From Prevotella sp. (GTDB taxonomy: Bacteria > Bacteroidota > Bacteroidia > Bacteroidales > Bacteroidaceae), in the NCBI GenBank assembly GCA_017632825.1, contig JAGBQP010000011.1, positions 1-6,634 of the forward strand: a stretch of 6,634 nucleotides of DNA, given 5' to 3'. The translations under genes were made by a program, and so were the position numbers. Of this stretch, positions 1 through 6,026 are shown in pieces (positions within the stretch are counted from its first letter, which is position 1; every line of letters starts with the position of its first letter). Below the pieces are notes generated by a model. The model made no database searches, was not told where the DNA came from, and saw only the letters and a program-made list of their open reading frames with translations.

Positions 1-819
1 ACAAAGGCTACAGCCCCGGCCAAGAAAAGTTCGGGCTTCAAAGGCGTAAAGGATGCATGGATTATCCTCGTTATCTGCTGTATTCTCGCTTACTGCTTCT
101 ATTTCTTCGTACTCGGTGATCCTAGCCACTTCCAGGGCGGTGACCGTAGCGGACACCCCGCTGATCTGATGGGTACTGTGTATAAAGGTGGTTTCGTAGT
201 AGGTCTGATTATCACCCTGCTGCTTTCAGTTATCGTACTTGGTGTAGAGCGTTTCTTCGCTATCAAGAGTGCTTCTGGTAAGATCAACCTTGCCAAGTTC
301 ACCGCTCAGGTAAAGGAAGCCATCAAGGCTCAGGATTTCGCAAAGGCTAAGGACCTCTGCAACAAGATGCAGGGTTCAGTTGCTAACGTTGTCATGGCCT
401 CTATCAAGATGTACGAGACCGTTGAGAGCGACAGCACATTGAAAAAGTCACAGAAGATTTCTAAGATTCAGCAGGCTCACGAAGAGGCTACTCAGCTGGA
501 GATGCCTACTCTGACCATGAACCTCCCAATGGTTGCTACTATCGTATCTCTGGGTACTCTGACCGCTCTGTTCGGTACTGTGCTCGGTATGATCGGTTCG
601 TTCCAGGCTCTGTCTGCAGGTGGTGGTGCTGACTCTATGGCTCTGTCTGCAGGTATTTCTGAGGCTCTGGTCAACACAGCATCTGGTATCTTGACTTCAT
701 GGGTTGCTACCGTTGTTTACAACTACTTCTCAAACAAGATCGACAAGCTGACATTTGCTCTTGACGAGGTTGGTTACACTATCGCTGCTACATACGACTC
801 TAACCACACCGAGGCATAA
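1..819 (+). CDS. exbB: ExbB/MotA/TolQ-family proton channel subunit (5' end cut off)
   Basis: Inner-membrane proton channel subunit of the TonB energising complex; with ExbD it converts proton flow into work on TonB. The frame is open from the first base, giving 272 residues in the window. It begins TKATAPAKKSSG, which resembles the extreme N-terminus of Bacteroidales ExbB proteins, so probably only a few codons are missing; the ATG at 169 is internal and would remove the first membrane segment. Hydrophobic segments lie at about residues 19-40, 64-84, 175-201 and 219-243, one more than the three of E. coli ExbB. The signature LFGTVLGMIGSF (Thr193) and LVNTASGI (Thr226) match the two channel-lining threonines of E. 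coli ExbB (T148, T181). A charged cytoplasmic helical region separates segments 2 and 3. The gene is followed after 31 bases by exbD. TolQ or MotA identity is less likely because tonB is in the same cluster. Confidence 0.95.
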   Translation, partial: TKATAPAKKSSGFKGVKDAWIILVICCILAYCFYFFVLGDPSHFQGGDRSGHPADLMGTVYKGGFVVGLIITLLLSVIVLGVERFFAIKSASGKINLAKFTAQVKEAIKAQDFAKAKDLCNKMQGSVANVVMASIKMYETVESDSTLKKSQKISKIQQAHEEATQLEMPTLTMNLPMVATIVSLGTLTALFGTVLGMIGSFQALSAGGGADSMALSAGISEALVNTASGILTSWVATVVYNYFSNKIDKLTFALDEVGYTIAATYDSNHTEA

Positions 820-850
820 TTTGTTTTACCTTTTAATTCCTTCGTAAATT

Positions 851-1471
851 ATGGGTAAAATTAAAATTGAGAAAAAAGACATCTGGATCGACATGACGCC
901 AATGTCGGACGTGATGACCCTGTTGCTCTGCTTCTTTATGTTGACATCAACATTCCTGACGCCAGAGCCCGTTAAGGTCAACACTCCGAGTTCTGTGTCC
1001 GAGGTCAAGGTGCCCGAGAACGATGTGCTCAACATCCTGGTTTCACCGGAGGGCAACATCTACGTGGGCTCTGAGAACAAGAACACGATGGTCGCCATGA
1101 TGGAGACAGTGACCGATAAGTTCGGCGTTCAGCTGAACGGCACCCAGCTCAAGCACTTCAAGGAGGATGCTATGATTGGTGCACCGATGGCACTGTTTGC
1201 CGACTACCTCAACCTCGACACCGAAAAGATGGGCGAGGAGATTCAGAAGTTGTCGATTCCCCTCGATAGCATCGAAGGCGGAAAGAGTGAGTTCCAGGAG
1301 TGGGTTACGGCCGCTCGTGAAGCCAATCCCGACATTCGTCTGGCCATCAAGGCCGACGCCAAGACTTCTTATGCAGTCATTAAGAAGATGATGTCGGAGT
1401 TGCAGGACATGAACGAGAACCGTTACCAGCTCATTACTAATCTTGATACTAAAAAACAGGCGGAGATCTAA
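851..1471 (+). CDS. exbD: ExbD-family biopolymer transport protein, first paralogue
   Basis: Single-span partner of ExbB that carries the proton-responsive aspartate. The 206-residue product has a short basic cytoplasmic tail, then TPMSDVMTLLLCFFML with Asp20 at the place of E. coli ExbD Asp25, and one membrane helix at about residues 18-37. The periplasmic part begins with a strand region (60-72, NILVSPEGNIYVG). Residues 161-198 then give the usual ExbD ending, with LAIKADAKTSYAVIKKMM resembling the family's RAD...Y..LM pattern. Between these parts, about residues 86-148 are an insertion with Glu/Lys-rich helical character, which explains the length compared with about 140 residues in E. coli. 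The ATG at 851 is the only sensible start because it is just ahead of the membrane segment; no clear Shine-Dalgarno sequence precedes it. The second exbD starts 3 bases after the stop. Confidence 0.93.
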   Translation: MGKIKIEKKDIWIDMTPMSDVMTLLLCFFMLTSTFLTPEPVKVNTPSSVSEVKVPENDVLNILVSPEGNIYVGSENKNTMVAMMETVTDKFGVQLNGTQLKHFKEDAMIGAPMALFADYLNLDTEKMGEEIQKLSIPLDSIEGGKSEFQEWVTAAREANPDIRLAIKADAKTSYAVIKKMMSELQDMNENRYQLITNLDTKKQAEI

Positions 1472-1474
1472 GTT

Positions 1475-2158
1475 ATGGCAAAAAAGAAAGCAAGTAAGCA
1501 GAAGAAAATGGATACCCGCGTGAACTTCACGCCAATGGTAGACATGATGATGCTTCTGATCACGTTCTTCATGCTCTGTACGACTCTGAGCAAGCCTCAG
1601 GCCATGCAGCTGACGATGCCGAGCAACGATCAGAACCTGGAAAAGGAAGACAAGTCCGTAACAAAGGCTTCGTACACCATCACCCTGTATCTGGGTGGCG
1701 AGGACAAGCTCTACTACGTAGAAGGTCTTCCCGAGTATGAGAATCCTGAGTGTCTGAAAGAGACCACATGGGGCAAGGACGGCGTCCGCAAGCTGCTCAT
1801 CGAGCATATCACAGAGGACGGCTTCAGCCCTGTTGCTAAGGTTATGATGGCCAAGAAAAAGCTCGATGAAAAGAGAGCTCAGATGGGCGACAAGATGAAA
1901 AAAGAGGACTATGAGAAGATGCTCTCTGACATCCGTAACGGTAAGAGCGACGAGTTCATTGCTGAGTATGGTGAAAAGGGTATGCAGACTCTGACTGTCA
2001 TCATCAAGCCCCTTGACAACTCAACCTACGACAACATGGTTCAGGCTCTTGACGAGATGTTGGTTTGCAGTATTGGTAAGTACGTCATTGACAAGGTGAA
2101 CGAAGACGACCAGAAGCTCCTCGAGCTGAAGGGTGTTAAGTTGACCAATGACAAATAA
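1475..2158 (+). CDS. exbD: ExbD-family biopolymer transport protein, second paralogue
   Basis: Second ExbD, clearly related to but very different from its neighbour. The 227-residue product has a Lys-rich cytoplasmic tail (residues 1-13), then FTPMVDMMMLLITFFML with Asp23 as the conserved proton-site aspartate, and one membrane helix at about 21-37. In the periplasmic part YTITLYLGGEDKLYYVEG (67-84) and LTVIIKPLDNSTYDNMV (173-189) align with the ExbD fold, although the usual Lys/Arg-Ala-Asp is replaced by KPLD. A highly charged, probably helical insertion runs from about 118 to 168. The start lies 3 bases after the previous stop, with a purine-rich GGAG at 1462-1465 inside the end of the upstream gene as possible ribosome-binding site, so translation is probably coupled. 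Both aspartates are kept, so both paralogues could be active in one ExbB pore; this is inference. Confidence 0.92.
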   Translation: MAKKKASKQKKMDTRVNFTPMVDMMMLLITFFMLCTTLSKPQAMQLTMPSNDQNLEKEDKSVTKASYTITLYLGGEDKLYYVEGLPEYENPECLKETTWGKDGVRKLLIEHITEDGFSPVAKVMMAKKKLDEKRAQMGDKMKKEDYEKMLSDIRNGKSDEFIAEYGEKGMQTLTVIIKPLDNSTYDNMVQALDEMLVCSIGKYVIDKVNEDDQKLLELKGVKLTNDK

Positions 2159-2175
2159 AGAAAGGAAAATAGACT

Positions 2176-3009
2176 ATGGCAAAAGTAGATCTAATTGACA
2201 ATAGCTGGGTCGACCTCGTCTTTGAAGGAAAAAATAAAGAGTACGGCGCATACGTTCTTCGTAAGGAGACTGGCAAGCGTAACCTCAAGGCACTTATCTG
2301 GGTATTGATAGGCATCGCGCTGATTTTCGCTATCGCCTATGCCAACCTGGCCATTCAGAATGCTATCAAGCAGAATGTTTCGGTCGAGACTGATGTAGAG
2401 CTGTCAAAGCTCGCACAGAAGAAGGAAGCCAAGGTGGAGCGTAAAGAGCCCGTCAAGGTCGAGATGGAACAGAAAGTCGTTGAGAAGGTTAAGTCTTCAG
2501 TGAAGTTCACCGCTCCTGAGATTAAGAAGGACGATGAAGTGAAGCCCGAGGACGAGCTGAAGTCACAGGACGACCTCTCTAAGACAAACACTGCCATCGG
2601 TTCTTTCGATGTGAAAGGTAACGACGAAGCCGAAGGTGAAGTGCTGAAAGCAAAGGAAGTAGTGGTGGACGAGAAGCCGAAGGAAGAAGAGACCAAGGTG
2701 TTCGACGTTGTGGAGCAGATGCCTCAGTTCCCCGGTGGTCCTAACGCTCTGTTCGAGTATCTGTCAAAGAATATCAAGTACCCGGTAGTAGCCGAGGAGA
2801 ATGGTATTCAGGGCCGCGTTATCGTAACGTTCGTGGTTGAGCGTGATGGTTCAATTACCGACGTGAAGGTCGCTAAGTCCGTTGACCCCTCACTCGACAA
2901 GGAGGCCCAGCGCGTGGTTAAGTCCATGCCCCACTGGATTCCTGGTAAGCAGAACGGTTCGGCCGTACGTGTAAAGTACACCGTACCTGTAACCTTCAAA
3001 CTGCAGTAA
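2176..3009 (+). CDS. tonB: TonB energy transducer, Bacteroidetes type
   Basis: Transmits energy from the ExbB-ExbD motor to TonB-dependent outer-membrane receptors. The 277-residue protein starts with a cytoplasmic segment of about 37 residues carrying WVDLVFEGKNKEYGAYVLRK, a motif characteristic of Bacteroidetes TonB proteins. One membrane helix follows (38-60), then a periplasmic linker (61-175) dominated by Lys, Glu and Val rather than the Pro-rich repeats of E. coli TonB. The C-terminal TonB domain (176-277) contains FPGGPNALFEYLSKNIKYP, the strand GRVIVTFVVERDGSITDV, the helix DKEAQRVVKSMPHW and the end VPVTFKLQ, all typical of the family. AGGA at 2163-2166, 10 bases upstream of the ATG, is one of the better ribosome-binding sites of the cluster. 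The position directly after exbB and two exbD genes fits the assignment. Confidence 0.96.
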   Translation: MAKVDLIDNSWVDLVFEGKNKEYGAYVLRKETGKRNLKALIWVLIGIALIFAIAYANLAIQNAIKQNVSVETDVELSKLAQKKEAKVERKEPVKVEMEQKVVEKVKSSVKFTAPEIKKDDEVKPEDELKSQDDLSKTNTAIGSFDVKGNDEAEGEVLKAKEVVVDEKPKEEETKVFDVVEQMPQFPGGPNALFEYLSKNIKYPVVAEENGIQGRVIVTFVVERDGSITDVKVAKSVDPSLDKEAQRVVKSMPHWIPGKQNGSAVRVKYTVPVTFKLQ

Positions 3010-3015
3010 TTGATA

Positions 3016-3963
3016 ATGAACGCATCCAAATTTATTGGATTAACACTTATTTTAGGCTTGTTCCTCGCATGTGGGAACAAGCCTAAAAATAGTATGTCCT
3101 ACGACTACGACAAAGCGGCCGCTATCTTCACGGCCGATGAGAGTTTCTACCCCATTCTCGACGAGGAACTTGAAGTCTTTATGGCTACAGCAGCTCTCGA
3201 CAGCATCCGTCCTGTCTATACCAACCAGGAGGAGGCCATCACGAAACTCATGAAGAACGAGACATGGCTAGCCTTTGCAACGCGCAGCCTCTCACCCAAG
3301 GAGATTCAGAACCTGAAGGACCGTCAGTTCGTGCCACGTGTCATTCCCATTGCCTACGACGGACTGGCCATCATCGTGAATAATGCGAACCCCGACTCCT
3401 GCATCTCCATCAAGGACTTCAAACGCATTCTTAGCGGCGAGGTCTCTCGTTGGAGCGACATCTACCCCCAGTCGCGTCTGGGCGACATCGATGTTGTATT
3501 CGACAATCCTAAGTCAAGCACCGTTACCTGGTGTGTTGACTCACTTCTGGGCGGCAAGCCCATCAACAGCAAGAATATCGGTGCCGTGAAAAAGAGCGCC
3601 GAGGTCATCGACTGGGTCGAGAAGCACGAGAATGCCATCGGTATCATCGGCTCCAACTGGCTCAACGACAAACGTGACACCACCAACGTCACCTTTAATA
3701 AGAATATAACCGTCATGAGGGTTAGCCGCTTAGACTCTGCTACCGTCAGAAACAGCTGGCAGCCTTATCAGTACTATCTATATAACGGCAACTATCCATT
3801 GGTGCGCACCATCTACGCTTTGCTCAACGAGCCGCGCAGCGGTGTGCCATCGGCATTTGGCCACTTCTGCCGTCTGCCCAAGGGACAGGTTATCATCCTG
3901 CGTGCAGGACTGTTGCCCGTACAGGCAAATATGAACGTCCGTGACGTCTTTGTCAGCCAATAA
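3016..3963 (+). CDS. PstS-like periplasmic substrate-binding lipoprotein
   Basis: A 315-residue protein of the PstS-like phosphate-binding family, probably anchored as a lipoprotein. A hydrophobic signal (residues 6-18) ends in the lipobox FLAC with Cys19. Family features are DESFYPILDEELEVF (41-55), the TRSLSPKEIQNL region (89-100), AYDGLAIIVNNANPDS (113-128), the FKRILSGEVSRWSDI segment (135-149), and a Ser-Ser-Thr stretch (167-169) where phosphate-binding PstS proteins usually have GSGT. That last difference leaves the ligand open. The ATG at 3016 lies 6 bases after the tonB stop; a TTG at 3010 in frame would add only two residues and is less likely. No clear Shine-Dalgarno sequence is present, suggesting coupling to tonB. 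No pstC, pstA, pstB or phoU gene is nearby, so a role with the TonB system is possible but not shown. The signal-peptide codons contain a strong inverted repeat. Confidence 0.85.
   Translation: MNASKFIGLTLILGLFLACGNKPKNSMSYDYDKAAAIFTADESFYPILDEELEVFMATAALDSIRPVYTNQEEAITKLMKNETWLAFATRSLSPKEIQNLKDRQFVPRVIPIAYDGLAIIVNNANPDSCISIKDFKRILSGEVSRWSDIYPQSRLGDIDVVFDNPKSSTVTWCVDSLLGGKPINSKNIGAVKKSAEVIDWVEKHENAIGIIGSNWLNDKRDTTNVTFNKNITVMRVSRLDSATVRNSWQPYQYYLYNGNYPLVRTIYALLNEPRSGVPSAFGHFCRLPKGQVIILRAGLLPVQANMNVRDVFVSQ
3050..3088. repeat. Perfect 15-bp inverted repeat inside signal-peptide codons
   Basis: TTTTAGGCTTGTTCC at 3050-3064 is followed after 9 bases by its exact reverse complement GGAACAAGCCTAAAA at 3074-3088. 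In mRNA this would be a 15-bp stem with a 9-base loop. The stem covers codons for residues about 12-25 of the PstS-like lipoprotein, and the lipobox Cys codon (3070-3072) lies in the loop. It starts 34 bases after the start codon. Neither strand has a run of T after the stem, so it is not a standard intrinsic terminator. The pairing is certain; a function is not. Confidence 0.9.
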
Positions 3964-4094
3964 AGGTTCATAACCACGACAAGAACTGCAGCGACGCCAA
4001 AACGTGAATAATATTTAACGATGTTTGACCTTACCGCACAAGCGGCGTCATACAAGTAACAAACAATATGTATAACTTAAACGAGAGAGAGATT
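3964..4094 (+). other. Intergenic leader ahead of the TPR gene
   Basis: This 131-base gap is the longest inside the rightward cluster. It holds a small hairpin, CCGC (4034-4037) and GCGG (4042-4045) around the loop ACAA, and a distant complementary pair GACGCC (3993-3998) and GGCGTC (4044-4049) that competes for overlapping bases. GATGTTTG at 4020-4027 resembles the Bacteroidetes -7 element TAnnTTTG except for the first base, but no TTTG or TTG is seen at the right distance upstream. The gap may therefore be a transcribed leader or may hold a weak internal promoter. No terminator with a T run is visible, so read-through from the upstream genes is possible. Confidence 0.35.
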
Positions 4095-5516
4095 ATGAAA
4101 ACGATGAAATATTTATTGATTGGTGTAGCACTGATGGGTGTCAGCGCTACCGCCACGGCCCAGGACGGTACCAAGGCCGACATCGATGCCGTCAAGAACA
4201 TCATCAGCAGCAAGCCCGCCGACATGGACAAGCAGCTGAACAACTTCTACAAGAAGAACAAAAAGAATGCTGAGAATCTCATTGCTTTCTCAAAGGCATT
4301 CTATGAGGTTAAGGACACAGCCCGTGCACGTCTCTTCGCAGACTACACGCTGAAGGCAAATAAAAACTTCGCTCCCGCCTACATCATGCTGGGCGACCTT
4401 GCAGCTCTTTCCGAGGATGGTGGTGCTGCTGCCGCACAATTCGAGCAGGCCATTTACTTCGACCCGAAGAACCCCGAGGCCTACCGCAAGTACGCCAGCG
4501 TTTACCGTAAGATTAGCCCTGCCGGCGCCATCGCCAAGCTGGAGGATCTGCGCACACAGCGTCCTGACTATCCCGTTGACGCCATCATAGGTCACATTCA
4601 GTACATCTCCAACAACTTCGACGAGGCCATCGCAGCCTACGACAAGGTGCCTGCTGGCCAGCTGGAGAAGATGGACATCATCGAGAGCGCTTTCTCTGCC
4701 TACCTCACACAGAAGTATGACAAGGGTATTCAAATGGCAGAGCTCGGTCTCGGCAAGGAGCCCCGCAACTCTACACTGAACCGTCTGGCTCTGTTCTGCA
4801 ACACCGAGAAGGGCAACTTCGACAAAGCCTTGGAGTATGCCGACAAGCTGTTCAACAAAAGCGACTCTGCTAACATTTCCTATATGGACTATGTTTATTA
4901 CGGTAACGCACTCAACGGTCTGAAGCGTCACGACGAGGCTATCGACATGTTCAAGAAGGCTCTCGACCAGGAGTTCGACAATAAGGACAAGCGTGCCGGT
5001 GTCATCCAGACACTCGCCAACGCCTACAAGGGTATGGAGGACTATACCAACGCCATCAAGTACTACGAGCAGTACCTGGGTGAGGTAACCAAGGCCAGTG
5101 CAGCCGACTACCACAGCTTTGCCCAGTTGCACGTTCAGTATGCTAATACGCTCAACGGCGATGCCAAGAACGAGACCTTCAAGAAGGCCGACGGCATCTA
5201 CGAGAACATGCAGACTAAGTACGCCGACATCGACGACTTCATCGCCTTCCAGCGTGCCCGCATCGGCATGTACATGGACCCCGAGTCAAAGCAGGAGCTG
5301 GCTAAGCCCCACTACGAGAAGCTCGTCTCTATCATCGAGGCTAAGGCCGAGAAGGAGAAGACAGACGTTACCCGTCTCATCGAGGGCTACCGCTACCTCA
5401 TCAACTACTATCTCAATATCAAGGACGATGCTGCTACCGCCAAGACCATTGCTCAGAAGCTGCAGGGCATCGACCCCGAGAACGAGATTGCCAAGATGGT
5501 GCTGAACCTGAAGTAA
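4095..5516 (+). CDS. Secreted tetratricopeptide-repeat protein
   Basis: A 473-residue exported protein built mainly of tetratricopeptide repeats, which normally serve as protein-protein docking surfaces. An N-terminal signal peptide (MKTMKYLLIGVALMGVSATA, cleavage probably after Ala22 before Gln23) sends it to the periplasm; no lipobox Cys is present. Repeat-like helix pairs lie at about residues 93-126, 161-189, 195-222, 226-256, 263-295 and 303-335, the clearest being YYGNALNGLKRHDEAIDMFKKAL and TLANAYKGMEDYTNAIKYYEQYL; more diverged ones follow up to about 463. The ATG at 4095 was chosen because it directly precedes the signal peptide and follows the purine-rich GAGAGAGAG; the in-frame ATG at 4068 would add nine hydrophilic residues, and 4104 is a possible later start. 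It is the last gene before a strong terminator. A role as scaffold for the TonB system is inferred from position; the family alone does not give a function. Confidence 0.88.
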   Translation: MKTMKYLLIGVALMGVSATATAQDGTKADIDAVKNIISSKPADMDKQLNNFYKKNKKNAENLIAFSKAFYEVKDTARARLFADYTLKANKNFAPAYIMLGDLAALSEDGGAAAAQFEQAIYFDPKNPEAYRKYASVYRKISPAGAIAKLEDLRTQRPDYPVDAIIGHIQYISNNFDEAIAAYDKVPAGQLEKMDIIESAFSAYLTQKYDKGIQMAELGLGKEPRNSTLNRLALFCNTEKGNFDKALEYADKLFNKSDSANISYMDYVYYGNALNGLKRHDEAIDMFKKALDQEFDNKDKRAGVIQTLANAYKGMEDYTNAIKYYEQYLGEVTKASAADYHSFAQLHVQYANTLNGDAKNETFKKADGIYENMQTKYADIDDFIAFQRARIGMYMDPESKQELAKPHYEKLVSIIEAKAEKEKTDVTRLIEGYRYLINYYLNIKDDAATAKTIAQKLQGIDPENEIAKMVLNLK

Positions 5517-5540
5517 GAGCACCTTTCTTACCCAACATAT

Positions 5541-5577
5541 AAGTGGCACCCTTCTGCGAGGGTGCCACTTCTTTTTA
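5541..5577 (+). terminator. Intrinsic terminator of the TonB cluster
   Basis: AAGTGGCACCC (5541-5551) pairs perfectly with GGGTGCCACTT (5560-5570) around an 8-base loop, of which the outer bases can also pair. CTTTTTAT follows directly. It lies 24 bases after the TPR gene stop. The reverse strand has no T run after the stem, so it acts rightward only. Confidence 0.93.
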
Positions 5578-5618
5578 TCCGCACGTCAAGCAGACGATAT
5601 ATAGTATGATAAACAGAG

Positions 5619-5653
5619 AAAAAATAGGGGGACCATCCTGACGGATGACCCCC
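5619..5653 (-). terminator. Intrinsic terminator of the ferredoxin gene
   Basis: GGGGG (5627-5631) pairs with CCCCC (5649-5653) and CATCC (5634-5638) with GGATG (5643-5647), with a small internal loop between the two stems and the tetraloop TGAC. Read leftward, the stem is followed by TATTTTTTC (A run at 5619-5624 on the plus strand). It lies about 33 bases after the ferredoxin stop and faces the rightward terminator about 40 bases away. Confidence 0.85.
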
Positions 5654-5669
5654 ATGCTGGTTTTATGAA

Positions 5670-5691
5670 GCTAATTCTTGATGAATTAAGC
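5670..5691. repeat. Short imperfect hairpin over the ferredoxin stop codon
   Basis: TAATTC (5672-5677) pairs with GAATTA (5683-5688) around the loop TTGAT, and GC at each end can pair if one A (5689) bulges out. It overlaps the stop codon of the ferredoxin gene. It is A/T-rich and weak; it might add 3' mRNA structure or be chance. Confidence 0.3.
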
Positions 5692-5856
5692 CGGCAGACT
5701 GATTGCCTCTGACGGGCAAACAGAAGCGCAAGTACCGCACTCTGTGCAAGCGTCAGCGTCAATTACATACTTTTCGCCCTCAGAGATAGCCTCAACGGGG
5801 CACTCACCTGCACATGTTCCACATGCGATGCAGTCGTCACTAATTACATATGCCAT
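5686..5856 (-). CDS. 2[4Fe-4S] ferredoxin, 56 residues
   Basis: Small soluble electron carrier of the bacterial (clostridial-type) ferredoxin family, expected to hold two [4Fe-4S] clusters in the cytoplasm and to serve low-potential redox enzymes such as pyruvate:ferredoxin oxidoreductase; the actual partner cannot be read from this window. Two motifs are complete: CIACGTCAGECP with Cys9, 12, 15 and 19, and CTECGTCASVCP with Cys37, 40, 43 and 47. By the family pattern, the first three Cys of each motif join one cluster together with the last Cys of the other motif. The two halves are visibly similar, as expected from the family's ancient duplication. The protein is very acidic: ten Asp/Glu, one Lys, no Arg. 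Length is normal for the family (about 55). It starts at the ATG at 5856, the only one before the first cluster, after a leader of about 40 bases, and forms a single-gene unit with its own promoter and terminator. Confidence 0.96.
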   Translation of the reverse strand: MAYVISDDCIACGTCAGECPVEAISEGEKYVIDADACTECGTCASVCPSEAISLPA

Positions 5857-5900
5857 AATTCGGTCTAAATTAAATGGGTTAATACTTACTTTTGATGACG

Positions 5901-5933
5901 CAAAGGTACGAACTTTTTCTGATAACTACCAAC
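5901..5933 (-). promoter_or_regulatory. Bacteroidetes-type promoter of the ferredoxin gene
   Basis: On the minus strand TACCTTTG (plus-strand 5901-5908) matches the Bacteroidetes -7 consensus TAnnTTTG in all fixed positions. GTTG (5930-5933) lies 21 bases upstream as a -33 element close to TTTG. Transcription would begin near 5897, giving a leader of about 40 bases before the ferredoxin ATG. The match and spacing are seen; activity is inferred. Confidence 0.75.
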
Positions 5934-6008
5934 ATTTAGGTATTCTTTTTTATCACAAGCGTTCAATTTATATGTTGTCGAAATAGATTCCTACATAATA
6001 AGCAACCA

Positions 6009-6016
6009 TATTTTCG
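6009..6016 (+). promoter_or_regulatory. Possible -7 element ahead of the porT-like gene
   Basis: TATTTTCG differs from the Bacteroidetes -7 consensus TAnnTTTG in one position. The nearest upstream TTG (5975-5977) is about 31 bases away, too far for a normal -33 element, and the leader would be very short. The true promoter may lie elsewhere in 5934-6026, an A/T-rich stretch in which no other clear signal was seen. Confidence 0.2.
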
Positions 6017-6026
6017 CGTTATAACT

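Noticed and set aside
169..819. exbB starting at the ATG at 169
   Set aside because: The frame is open upstream to the window edge and encodes a membrane segment and a typical ExbB N-terminus.
1043..1807. Long minus-strand open frame of 254 codons
   Set aside because: It is antisense to the two exbD genes, spans their junction and has no recognisable protein features; it results from codon bias of the plus-strand genes.
1..2158. Flagellar MotA/MotB or Tol-Pal system
   Set aside because: The single-span proteins lack the OmpA-like peptidoglycan-binding domain of MotB, no tolB or pal is present, and a full tonB follows.
3010..3015. TTG start for the PstS-like lipoprotein
   Set aside because: It directly abuts the tonB stop and adds only two residues; the ATG at 3016 gives a standard lipoprotein signal.
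3050..3088. Inverted repeat as intrinsic terminator between tonB and the lipoprotein gene
   Set aside because: No run of T follows the stem on either strand, and the repeat lies inside an intact reading frame.
4068..4094. Upstream ATG at 4068 for the TPR protein
   Set aside because: It would place nine hydrophilic residues before the signal peptide; the ATG at 4095 directly precedes it and follows a purine-rich stretch.
4290..5132. Long minus-strand open frame of 280 codons
   Set aside because: It is a Leu/Val-rich shadow of the TPR gene without domain features.
5744..5986. Plus-strand open frame of 80 codons
   Set aside because: It overlaps the ferredoxin gene and its promoter on the other strand; the ferredoxin has complete cluster motifs.
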